Below, piece by piece: positions 20,041-29,024 of a stretch of 32,675 nucleotides of DNA; positions within the stretch are counted from its first letter, which is position 1; each line of letters begins with the position of its first letter. The notes beneath the pieces are model-generated. The model saw nothing but the letters and a program-made list of their open reading frames with translations, searched no databases and was not told the origin of the DNA. The translations under genes and the position numbers were made by a program. Origin of the DNA: Podochytrium sp. JEL0797 (Eukaryota > Chytridiomycota > Chytridiomycetes > Chytridiales > Chytriomycetaceae); contig JADGJG010000191.1 of assembly GCA_027596195.1 (NCBI GenBank), forward strand, positions 1-32,675. Direction: 5' to 3'.

Positions 20041-22435
20041 ATGTCTGTGACGGAAAAGTTTGAAATCGTCAAGCAACTCGGCGATGGAAGTTTCGGGTCC
20101 GTGATGATGGGCAAAAACAAACTCACGGGTGAAATCGTATGTATTGCCGAGAGTCGCGTGTGTGTGTGTGTCTTGGGTGGGCGAAAGGGTTTGGGCCCTG
20201 GGCTGTGGGGAATACTTCAAACGCAATTCCTTTCGCTCACATCCCTACCCGTTCACGCCCCAACACAGGTGGCCATCAAACAGATGAAAAAGAAGTTCAA
20301 AACGTGGGAAGAATGTACCTCCTTGCGAGAAGTCAAGGTGCGTCGCATTTTGTTGACTCCCCCCATTCCTCATACTCACCGTTGCCGGCACGCCGAACCT
20401 CCAGTCCCTCGCGAAACTCTCAAAACACATCAACATCATCAAACTCAAAGAAGTCATTCGCGACGCGCAGACGGAACAACTCTGTTTTGTGTTTGAATTT
20501 ATGGAGGGGAATTTGTATCAGAGGATGCGGGACCGGGACGGTCGGTTCTTTTCTGATGCGGAAGTCAAAAAGTACACGTGAGTTTTGTGTGTGTGACCGC
20601 GTTTCCTGTTGCTCGGCGCAGGTAGAAAAGCTGAAACTCGCTTCGCGAAATAGGTATCAAATCCTCCTCGGTCTTCAACACATGCACAAACACGGCTTCT
20701 TCCATCGAGGTGAACAGACTATCACTTGACCCCATCGCATTCTTGTATAAATTCACACCCGATTCCAGACATGAAACCCGAAAACCTCCTCATGACAGGC
20801 GACCTTGTCAAAATCGCCGATTTCGGGCTCGCTCGCGAAACCCGCTCTCTCCCCCCTTACACCGAATACGTCTCCACGCGATGGTACCGCGCCCCCGAAG
20901 TCCTCCTCCGTTCCACCACGTATTCCTCCCCCATTGATCTCTGGGCTGTGGGGTGTATCCTTGCGGAACTTGTGTCTCTGCGGCCGTTGTTTCCGGGTAC
21001 CAGTGAAGTGGATCAGGTGTTTAAAATTTGTAGTATTGTGGGGGCGCCGAAACCTGTGGTTGAGAATTTGGGATCCATGAATGCGATCCACCACCGCCCC
21101 CAATCCTCCACCTATTACAGCCCCACGAACCCCCGAAGAACATGCCACCAAATCCAAGGTGGAGGCCCTTGGCCCGCCGGCATCAAACTCGCAAGCGCAA
21201 TGGGATTCAAATTCCCCAACATGAACGCCGTCGCGATGGAGGATGTGTTGCCGCCCGGGGTCGCGGTCGGGATTGTGGAGGTTGTGGCGGATTTGTTGTT
21301 GTATGATCCGGGGAGGAGACCGACGGCGGCGGATGTGTTGGGGCATGAGTGGTTTGAAGGGGTGGTGGGTGGCGTGGGGCAGAAGGGGAGTGGGAGGGTG
21401 GTTGGTGGTGGTGGTGGGTTGAAGGAGAAGAGTATGAGTCGGATGAATGTGGAGAGTGTGGTTTCGGTTGGGATACCTGGGATCGGTGCTAGTGTGCAGA
21501 AGGAAAAGTATGTGGCGGTAGTTCCAATGGTGACCAAAGTGCCTGTGCAGTCGTACCGGAAACCGGCATCTCCCGACTCAATTGGCGATATTTCGGACGA
21601 CAGTGATGGTGGGTATGATGACCTGCCGAGGCCAGACACGCTCGCGAAACCGACTGCAGGAGCTGCATATTACGCGACGCCCGTCAAAGCACCAGTCAAG
21701 TCGTACCATCCGTTACCAGGCATCAACAACACATCGACTCGCGAATCCCCCGCCATCGAAGACTCTCGGTCCCCGATCCCAAAATACCAGTCGCAACGGA
21801 ATATCGGCATGAATCGACCAAGTCAGTACATCCCACCTTCCTCAAACGCGACGCTGCGAAATATCCCCGCAGGCGGGGGTGCCATTCGAAAAACAGACCT
21901 TTATTACGCATCCTCATCGTCCGAGTATTCCCCAAAACCCGCCGCGAGACCTGCTCCCGTCCTTGCACCCCCCGCAGTCGCAGCACCTGCCCATCATTCC
22001 GGCATCTCCAAGATTTAGGAGTGGGACCTGTGGGGCAACAAAGCCGACAAACGGAAACCCAAAGCCTCGGCGCCTATTTCACAGCAGCAATCTGCCATTC
22101 AAAGTCGAACATCTGTACAAATCTCCCCCACATCAACGTTTTCTGTCCCAAATCCATCTGCAACAAACGTCCGACGCATCCCTCAAAACAACTACGGCGG
22201 AGGTGCTGGCGCCTCCACTCCTGCTACGCGATCATCCGTATACGGAAGCAACACCACCATGTATCCGAGGCTCAATGCGGCCAATATTGCGGTGCCGGGA
22301 GGCAAACTGCAGAGTCAAACGAATGGGGTGGATCTGTTGTATATGGGATTGAATTCGACAAGTAACGGGAACGTGTTGTATGGGAGTGTGCCGACGGGAA
22401 GTAGTAAGAATGTGGGGAAGGAATATGGGAAATGA
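20041..22435 (+). CDS. MAK/ICK (RCK family) ciliary protein kinase with in-frame TAG
   Basis: Five exons: 20041-20136, 20269-20337, 20405-20577, 20654-20709 and 20769 onward. Introns are 132, 67, 76 and 59 bp. Kinase landmarks are all present: glycine loop GDGSFGSV (about 14-21), VAIK Lys36, [14 protein letters not shown] with Asp132, DFG at 149-151, the TEY dual-phosphorylation site at 163-165 and [14 protein letters not shown]. The family pattern fits MAK/ICK, which limit cilium length and regulate intraflagellar transport; LF4/MOK also uses TEY. Two oddities: about 39 extra residues separate GAPKP from [13 protein letters not shown], and no in-frame GT-AG pair that removes them was found; and a TAG at 22016-22018 (codon 548) interrupts the frame, which then runs another 138 codons to TGA at 22433-22435. 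A small intron ending in that TAG (42 or 60 nt, weak donors) would join the two parts. Confidence 0.85.
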
Positions 22436-22507
22436 AAGGGGTGAGGTGTGTGTGCGTGTGCACTTTTTGATCATAAAGCATTGGATTGTTGCAGTATAGC
22501 AAACCGG

Positions 22508-22513
22508 AATAAA
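22508..22513 (+). terminator. Poly(A) signal of the kinase gene
   Basis: AATAAA lies 72 nt past the distal TGA at 22435 but about 490 nt past the internal TAG. This supports the longer coding region. Confidence 0.5.
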
Positions 22514-22656
22514 CATTCTGCTTGCCAAGTTGGGGGTGGCCAACGTCATTGTAATCAGATATTTTGATTTAAAAATCAAAGTCAAAAAAGAGAAAGAAAT
22601 GTAATGCAATATATATTTGGTTCTTTCATTTCCGCTTTCTCATTCCTGAACTCGAT

Positions 22657-23403
22657 TCACTGGTTTTTGATGGTGATTCCGAGAATAGTAAGGAAGAGGA
22701 GGGCGGAGATTCCAAGACATGTACTCCTGTTGCGGTCAGCGAGTTTGAAGAGGAACATGAAGAGGAGGATAGTGGGGGAGAGGACGTAGTTGTGGATGTC
22801 GGCAAAGAATCGTTTTCTGTGTCCTTGGAACAATCCCCAGAAGGAGGATACATTGGTGATTCCGCCTGCACTAGCAATCCACCAGCAGTTTGAATTGCCT
22901 TGGTCGCAACCTTCTGCACTGATCCAAGCCTGAGAAGTGGCGACAACAATGCCGAGAGCCAGGCAGGCAACACTGAAATAATAATTATCTTTGATTTAGT
23001 TAATGAAAAACGGCCCATTCCATGAATAGGGAGGGACACTGCACTCACTGCTTTCGTCAGGTTTCCCTCGTTCCGCTTCCAGCATGAGCATCCATCTCTC
23101 CTTCTCCTTCCCCATCGCCTCCTTCTCCTTCCCCATTGCCTCCATCCTCGCCTCCATCTTCTGAAAGTCATCAAGTTCAGCCTGCTCCGACGTGCTCAGC
23201 ACTGACTTCTTCAACAGTTCGTAGCGCCTCCCTCGCAATCCCCCAATCTCCGCCACCAGGGCATCAATCTTCGCCGTCAGGGCGTCGGTCTTCGCCAGCA
23301 GATCGACAACCATCCTTTCCGCCAAAGTGACTGGATGGATCGTTGCACTAGTGCTGGGTGGACTTGGTGCAGCTGCGTTGGCCAACGAAACGGAAGTCGT
23401 CAT
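22657..23403 (-). CDS. Coiled-coil membrane protein, intact copy
   Basis: Exons 23403-23049 and 22988-22657, 228 aa. The 60-bp intron has a GTGAGT donor and a CAAAG acceptor; that acceptor, rather than the TTTCAG 16 nt later, gives a frame that runs into membrane segments. Residues 35-110 form a coiled coil with short repeats (DALTAKIDALVAEI, MEARMEAMGKEKEAMGKEK). The C-terminal half has three or four membrane helices: about 123-141 (FSVACLALGIVVATS), a weaker one near 152-172, about 186-202 (PTILLFMFLFKLA) and about 208-225 (LGISALLFLTILGITI). No family recognised. A diverged, truncated copy lies at 25108-25845. Confidence 0.68.
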
Positions 23404-23693
23404 TTTGAAACACGTTTTTTTTGGAAATTCTCATTGTGGACGAAACGCAATACATCCTTTTCAACTTGTTATAATTATAAAAGCTAGTAGGTGTTTTTCT
23501 CTGTACGGGACTTTTGACGATTTTGACGTTTTTCGAATTTCGCTTAAAAATCCAACGGCCTATGTATATTCAAAGAACCCCAGACTCCAACGTCCTATCC
23601 GTCCTGTCTGTTGAATTAGTTATTTAATATTTTACGAATTTGTCTTTTATTCCTATCAAACCAACCCAAAATCCGACCCATCAAACCCAAAAC

Positions 23694-24137
23694 TCAATTC
23701 CTCTGTGTCCATCTCTCTCTTTCGTCACTCATTGAGGCAGTTGTAACAAGGGTCTGAGCACTCACAATCACAAGGCATTTGTTCGTCACAAGGCATGTCA
23801 CACAAAGTAAGTATATGATAATGAGGAGGGCCAAAATCTTGACTTTCCAAAACGTGTGACACTTGAACTTCGTCACCAGAAACGACGATACGACTACGCT
23901 GGAAACGTACGGCCTATTGACTTGAACGATAGGACACTCAACCTTGCCATCTTCATTTGCGCGTTGTCTCGAATCTCGTACTGCCACATCGCGTATCCCA
24001 ACCGCTTTCTTTCTCCACTCTTCGATTGCCTTCCCCTCCACTTCCGTTGCCCATACGTCCCCAAAGTCTCCCTCGTCTCCCACACTCCGTCGGGGTGCTA
24101 TTACATTCAGTTTTGGGAGCAGCTCCTCTTCAACCAT
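23694..24137 (-). CDS. Hypothetical protein with one membrane segment, copy 1
   Basis: 147 aa from a real ATG at 24137. The N-terminal half is charged (MVEEELLPKLNVIAPRRSVG, EEWRKKAVGIRDVAVRDSRQ); a membrane helix follows (KILALLIIIYLLCVTCLV). An internal GTGAGT near 23760 could be a donor, so the C-terminus is uncertain. The two copies differ here by a 33-bp (11-codon) in-frame indel, one synonymous change and one Val/Ile change, a pattern consistent with coding on this strand. No family recognised. Confidence 0.4.
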   Translation of the reverse strand: MVEEELLPKLNVIAPRRSVGDEGDFGDVWATEVEGKAIEEWRKKAVGIRDVAVRDSRQRANEDGKVECPIVQVNRPYVSSVVVSSFLVTKFKCHTFWKVKILALLIIIYLLCVTCLVTNKCLVIVSAQTLVTTASMSDERERWTQRN

Positions 24138-24262
24138 TCAGCCTTTTTCGTTCCCTAATGCTGCACCAACCTCTTTCTACCCAGGTACATATACATACTT
24201 TTTCTTCTTTGTTTTTCGTTATTCTGACCTGTGTTCAAGTTCTTCCACAAACTCCAACCCGC

Positions 24263-24886
24263 ATGGCAAGAACCCTGGTGTCGTTTGGATCGCCTAAGTC
24301 TGTCCGTAAAAGAAAGAAACTGCGTGACATGAGTGAAGTGAACGTGAAAGAATAAAGAAGCGACGACTCGCCGAAACCTCCGATCAAAAATCCCATCGTC
24401 AAGCCATTGATAAAGCTGCACAAATGACTGCCTTTCGGGCTGCCCAACTTGAACTTCGTCATGCTGTAGTCTACAGCATGGAGGCTCTTGATAAGATGGA
24501 CTGTGAAGGTGATTTTGGTTGGAGGTCGGCGACTACCGAGGCCGACATTTACAAAAAGTGTGCTGCACGACTCTCGTTTGCACACATGACAAACCATTGC
24601 TGCGTTGTTTGTGAATGCGATTATCCTAAAGCCGAATTGGAATACCACCTCGTTTCTGCTCAAGCCAAGGTAATTTCACGCGTTTTAAATCATTGTTTAT
24701 TGATTTCCGTTATTTATTTACACCCACAGAATCTCCATACCGTTTTACGTGTGTCCCAAGAGAGACGCAACCAACTCGATCCACTACTTGTTTCGCAGTA
24801 TGACGTTTCCTCTTTCCACCCACGTCTGCTTGGCTTATTTTTGAGTCAATTCGGCTTCTACTTCCAACCTGGTGCAAATTGTCTCA
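24263..24886 (+). pseudogene. Broken reading frame ending at a DIRS insertion, copy 1
   Basis: A Lys/Arg-rich start (ARTLVSFGSPKSVRKRKKLR) meets a TAA at 24353-24355, and a second frame one nucleotide away continues without a gap (RIKKRRLAETSDQKSHRQAI, then AAQMTAFRAAQLELRHAVVY). A Cys motif CCVVCEC precedes a likely 60-bp intron (24670-24729, GTAATT to CACAG), after which the frame continues (LRVSQERRNQLDPLL, FHPRLLGLFLSQFGFYFQ) and enters the DIRS-derived end at 24887. The gene is therefore both frameshifted and interrupted. It may be part of another mobile element's protein, but I cannot assign a family. Confidence 0.5.
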
Positions 24887-25107
24887 ATAATTCGTTTAGC
24901 GGAAGAAATCGGAAGATCCCGGAAATATTCGGAGAATTTCCGTCATTGTAATCAGATATTTTGATTTAACAATCAAAGTCAAAAAAAAGAAAGAAGTGTT
25001 ATGCAATATATATTTGGTTCTTTCATTTCCGCTTTCTCATTCCTGAGCTTGATTCACTGGTTTTTGCAGGTGATTCCGAGAATAGTAATGAAGACGAGGG
25101 TGGAGAT

Positions 25108-25845
25108 TCAAAGACATGTACTCCTGTTGCGGTCAGTGAGTTTGAAGAGGAACATGAAGAGGAGGATAGCGGGGGAGAGGAAGTAGTAGTTGTGGATGTC
25201 GGCAAAGAATCGTTTTCTGTGTCCTTGGAACAATCCCCAGAAGGAGGATACATTGGTGATTCCGCCTGCACTAGCAATCCACCAGCAGTATGAATTGCCT
25301 TGGTCACAACCTTCTGCACTGATCCAAGCCCGAGAAGTGGCGACAACAATGCCGAGAGCCAGGCAGGCAACACTGAAATAATAATTATCTTTGATTTAGT
25401 TAATGAAAAACGGCCCATTCCATGAATAGGGAGGGACACTGCACTCACTGCTTTCGTCAGGTTTCCCTCGTTCCGCTTCCAGCATGAGCATCCATCTCTC
25501 CTTCTCCTTTTCCATTGCATCCTTCTCCTTCCCCATTGCCTCCTTCTCCTTCCCCATTGCCTCCATCCTCGCCTCCATCTTCTGAAAGTCATCAAGTTCA
25601 GCCTGCTCCGACGTGCTCAGCACTGACTTCTTCAACAGTTCGTAGCGCCTCCCTCGCAATCCCCCAATCTCCGCCACCAGGGCATCAATCTTCGCCGTCA
25701 GGGCGTAGGTCTGCGCCGTCAGGGCGTCGCTCTTCGCCAGCAGATCGACAACCATCCTTTCCGCAAAAGTGACTGGATGGATCGTTGGACTAGTGCTGGG
25801 TGGACTTGTTGCAGCTGTGTTGGCCAACGAAACGGAAGTCGTCAT
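25108..25845 (-). pseudogene. Coiled-coil membrane protein, truncated copy
   Basis: Same two-exon design as 22657-23403: exons 25845-25449 and 25388 to a stop at 25110-25108, 225 aa. A GGA codon of copy 1 is TGA here, so the last 18 residues, which form the final membrane helix, are lost. The coiled coil is 14 residues longer through in-frame duplications of short blocks (KEKDAMEKE-like and TAQTYAL-like), and one extra residue lies before the LSP membrane segment. The rest of the original frame is still present below 25108 as relic sequence. It may be a pseudogene or a functional shorter variant. Confidence 0.6.
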
Positions 25846-26136
25846 TTTGAAACATGTTTTTTTTTGGAAATTCTCATTGTGGACAAAACGCAATACATCC
25901 TTTTCAACTTGTTATAATTATAAAAGCTAGTAGGTGTTTTTCTCTGTACGGGACTTTTGACGATTTTGACGTTTTTCGAATTTCGCTTAAAAATCCAACG
26001 GCCTATGTATATTCAAAGAACCCCAGACTCCAACGTCCTATCCGTCCTGTCTGTTGAATTAGTTATTTAATATTTTACGAATTTGTCTTTTATTCCTATC
26101 AAACCAACCCAAAATCCGACCCATCAAACCCAAAAC

Positions 26137-26547
26137 TCAATTCCTCTGTGTCCATCTCTCTCTTTCGTCACTCATTGAGGCAGTTGTAACAAGGGTCTGA
26201 GCACTCACAATCACAAGGCATTTGTTCGTCACAAGGCATGTCACACAAAGTAAGTATATGATAATGAGGAGGGCCAAAATCTTGACTTTCCAAAACGTGT
26301 GACACTTGAACTTCGTCACCGGCCTATTGACTTGAACGATAGGACACTCAACCTTGCCATCTTCATTTGCGCGTTGTCTCGAATCTCGTACTGCCACATC
26401 GCGTATCCCAACCGCTTTCTTTCTCCACTCTTCGATTGCCTTCCCCTCCACTTCAGTTGCCCATATGTCCCCAAAGTCTCCCTCGTCTCCCACACTCCGT
26501 CGGGGTGCTATTACATTCAGTTTTGGGAGCAGCTCCTCTTCAACCAT
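26137..26547 (-). CDS. Hypothetical protein with one membrane segment, copy 2
   Basis: 136 aa, ATG at 26547; it equals copy 1 at 23694-24137 except for loss of eleven residues (the VSSVVVSSFL region) just before the VTKFKCHTFW segment and a Val to Ile change. The membrane helix is retained. No family recognised. Same caveat about a possible downstream splice donor. Confidence 0.4.
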   Translation of the reverse strand: MVEEELLPKLNVIAPRRSVGDEGDFGDIWATEVEGKAIEEWRKKAVGIRDVAVRDSRQRANEDGKVECPIVQVNRPVTKFKCHTFWKVKILALLIIIYLLCVTCLVTNKCLVIVSAQTLVTTASMSDERERWTQRN

Positions 26548-26672
26548 TCAGCCTTTTTCGTTCCCTAATGCTGCACCAACCTCTTTCTACCCAGGTACAT
26601 ATACATACTTTTTCTTCTTTGTTTTTCGTTATTCTGACCTGTGTTCAAGTTCTTCCACAAACTCCAACCCGC

Positions 26673-27296
26673 ATGGCAAGAACCCTGGTGTCGTTTGGAT
26701 CGCCTAAGTCTGTCCGTAAAAGAAAGAAACTGCGTGACATGAGTGAAGTGAACGTGAAAGAATAAAGAAGCGACGACTCGCCGAAACCTCCGATCAAAAA
26801 TCCCATCGTCAAGCCATTGATAAAGCTGCACAAATGACTGCCTTTCGGGCTGCCCAACTTGAACTTCGTCATGCTGTAGTCTACAGCATGGAGGCTCTTG
26901 ATAAGATGGACTGTGAAGGTGATTTTGGTTGGAGGTCGGCGACTACCGAGGCCGACATTTACAAAAAGTGTGCTGCACGACTCTCGTTTGCACACATGAC
27001 AAACCATTGCTGCGTTGTTTGTGAATGCGATTATCCTAAAGCCGAATTGGAATACCACCTCGTTTCTGCTCAAGCCAAGGTAATTTCACGCGTTTTAAAT
27101 CATTGTTTATTGATTTCCGTTATTTATTTACACCCACAGAATCTCCATACCGTTTTACGTGTGTCCCAAGAGAGACGCAACCAACTCGATCCACTACTTG
27201 TTTCGCAGTATGACGTTTCCTCTTTCCACCCACGTCTGCTTGGCTTATTTTTGAGTCAATTCGGCTTCTACTTCCAACCTGGTGCAAATTGTCTCA
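26673..27296 (+). pseudogene. Broken reading frame ending at the DIRS element, copy 2
   Basis: Equivalent to 24263-24886 and seemingly identical to it, including the TAA and one-nucleotide frame change (here near 26763) and the 60-bp likely intron (27080-27139). The frame is cut by the left end of the full DIRS element at about 27297, so this is the primary insertion site. Any remaining 3' part of the gene would lie right of the element, beyond the window. Confidence 0.5.
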
Positions 27297-27408
27297 ATAA
27301 TTCGTTTAGCGGAAGAAATCGGAAGATCCCGGAAATATTCGGAGAATTTCTAGAATCGCAGCATTTGGTGGAGAAACGTGATTGGAAATCAATTTGCGCG
27401 TTTTCTCC
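27297..27408 (+). repeat. Left direct terminal repeat of the DIRS element
   Basis: At least 112 bp shared with 32564-32675; the true length may be greater because the right copy is cut by the window. Its first 54 bp also occur at 24887-24940 at the end of duplication unit 1. Confidence 0.93.
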
Positions 27409-27450
27409 CCAAATTCCCCTAAGCAACTCAAACTCCGCTCCCGCTCAACA

Positions 27451-28915
27451 ATGGCTGCTGCCAATCCACCACCACCACCCCCATCCACCGACACCATCCG
27501 TGTGTTCGGCTTCGAGTTCTCAGCGCTTGACCGCGCGCAGCTCGACATCGTCGCTGGATACCTCGGCCTCGGCGAAAACTCCACCCCCGCCAATATTGCC
27601 AGGGCCCTCATCGACCATGATATCAACGAGGAGCCAGTGTTCACAGCAGCCACCGGACGTTACCACCTTCAGGTCCCTGACAATGACCCTGGCGACAACG
27701 TTGACGACTTGGAGAGACGCGCACATGAGTACCTCGTGCGCCTCAACCAGGCCAACCTGCCAGACCCGCCAGCCCGTCATCAGCCAGCAGCCCCAGCCGC
27801 TCCGGCCCGCCATGCAGCCTTCCTTGCCGCGTTCCCAGACCAAGTTGCCGAACTCGACCGCGAACGCCAACAACAGCAGCAACCACAGCAGCAGCAGCAG
27901 CGCCGCCATAGACAACGTTTGTCAGATGAGGAAGACTCGGACCTGGAGTCGGATGGAGGAGAGCCCCAGGCCAAGCGCAGAAGAACCGGAGACTTGAAGG
28001 TTAGCACCCCCCCCCCCATTTTCGTTTTTCTCTCCGTGCACTGCGCTTTTCCTTTTATTCTAGAGCTGGCGACACGGTATGGCCCCGTGCACAGCTTCAT
28101 CCTCAAACCCATGCACCCCTTCATGGTCGCACACTGGTGCGTGTTCTCGGTCGTCTTGCAGTGACCATCAAACTCCACGTCATTTTCCGTGGTCGCGCTG
28201 TCACTCATCAGTGTGGTTCCAAACCCTTCACGGCCATTGGAGGTGCTACTATTGTCCTGGGAGATGTAGTGGTGTGCGAGCGGGCATCACGGTTCCAATC
28301 TAAGGGACCGCGTGGTGACCCCTCCATCTTTTCTTCCCCCTCGGTGGTCATGATGTTCTGACATCTCTTTACACACCCCATTGCCCCCATCAATAGGGCC
28401 GCCTTCACAGCCTCGAAGCCACTTTCTGCTCGGCTGTCACCACCGGCGAGTTCAAGTCCAACTCTGAGATCATCGCCCGTGCTGGCGCCATTGCCAGCTG
28501 CGCTTCCAAGTGCCGAGTCATGTCTTCGTTCGAGGACTTCACCATGGTCAGCAACATTGCCCAAGAGTGCGACAGACGCAACCTCCCGGTTGAGGACACG
28601 ATGAACCTCATCATGGAAGAACTCAATGAAGACCCGGCTGGCAACGTCCTCCCCAGCAAGATGGCTGCCAAGATTCGCAAGCTTGCCATCACCAACAACC
28701 GCCTCAACGAAAGCTCGAAGAGAGGTTCCAGCAGTGGTGGCAGCTCCAACAGTGGTGGCGGTTCCAACGGCCGAAACAAACGCGACCGAGGTTGTGTCCA
28801 CTGCAAGCGCTCTGACACTGCAAAACACTCCGAAGCTGATTGCAGAAGCTGGTGCCGTGTCTCTTCTTGCACACGCGAGCAGTGTGTCCGCAAAAGAAAC
28901 GGCGGGGGCCGTTGA
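27451..28915 (+). CDS. DIRS element gag-like protein
   Basis: Starts at ATG 27451. The first exon (27451-27999, 183 aa) has a Pro-rich start, a short helical module (FGFEFSALDRAQLDIVAGYL) resembling a SAP-type fold, a Gln tract and a basic end (KRRRTGDLK). A GTTAGC donor follows. The last exon (28397-28915, after CAATAG) encodes GRLHSLEATFCSAVTTGEF onward and ends with a Cys/His knuckle of spacing C-x2-C-x7-H-x4-C (CVHCKRSDTAKHSEADC) and a basic tail, as in nucleic-acid-binding Gag proteins. The middle is unresolved: one consistent model uses a short exon 28066-28140 (LATRYGPVHSF onward) with introns 28000-28065 and 28141-28396; other frames are also open there. Confidence 0.62.
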
Positions 28916-28959
28916 TTTTGCGGGGCTCTTTCTTTATTTCTCTTTGTTGAGGAATAACC

Positions 28960-28965
28960 AATAAA
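28960..28965 (+). terminator. AATAAA between gag and RT genes
   Basis: AATAAA 45 nt past the gag stop and 60 nt before the RT start. It could give gag its own 3' end. Confidence 0.35.
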
Positions 28966-29024
28966 GAAACTCTCTCCTCCCAACACTCTCTCAACCCACA
29001 ATTTTGTCTAAATCAACAAAGCCC

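Larger units (their letters stand above)
22545..24940. repeat. Tandem duplication, unit 1 (about 2.4 kb)
   Basis: Direct repeat of 24941-27350. It starts at GTCATTGTAATCAG just after the kinase 3' UTR and ends at GGAGAATTTC inside a 54-bp copy (24887-24940) of the left end of the DIRS element. It carries a minus-strand coiled-coil membrane gene, a minus-strand hypothetical frame and a plus-strand broken frame. Compared with unit 2 it has a 33-bp extra segment near 23878-23913 and lacks 42 bp of coding repeat in the coiled-coil gene. Confidence 0.93.
24941..27350. repeat. Tandem duplication, unit 2 (about 2.4 kb)
   Basis: Second copy of 22545-24940, abutting it directly. The offset between copies is 2397 bp at the left end and 2410 bp at the right, through a 42-bp and a 3-bp insertion, a 1-bp change and a 33-bp deletion. 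It overlaps the first 54 bp of the full DIRS left end. Differences cluster in the left third; the right half looks almost identical. Confidence 0.93.

Noticed and set aside
22626..23174. Ser-rich minus frame covering the second exon of the coiled-coil gene
   Set aside because: Choosing the CAAAG acceptor gives a different frame with coherent membrane helices and a proper stop. The Ser-rich frame is its shadow.
23944..24297. Plus-strand 117-codon frame in unit 1 (and its copy at 26354-26707)
   Set aside because: It lies opposite the minus-strand membrane frame, starts at TTG, and reads as a Ser-rich shadow. The substitutions between copies suit the minus strand slightly better.
26834..27997. 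A single 387-codon plus frame running from the duplicated unit into the transposon
   Set aside because: It crosses the DIRS boundary and a likely intron and continues out of phase with the gag frame, so it is a chance fusion.
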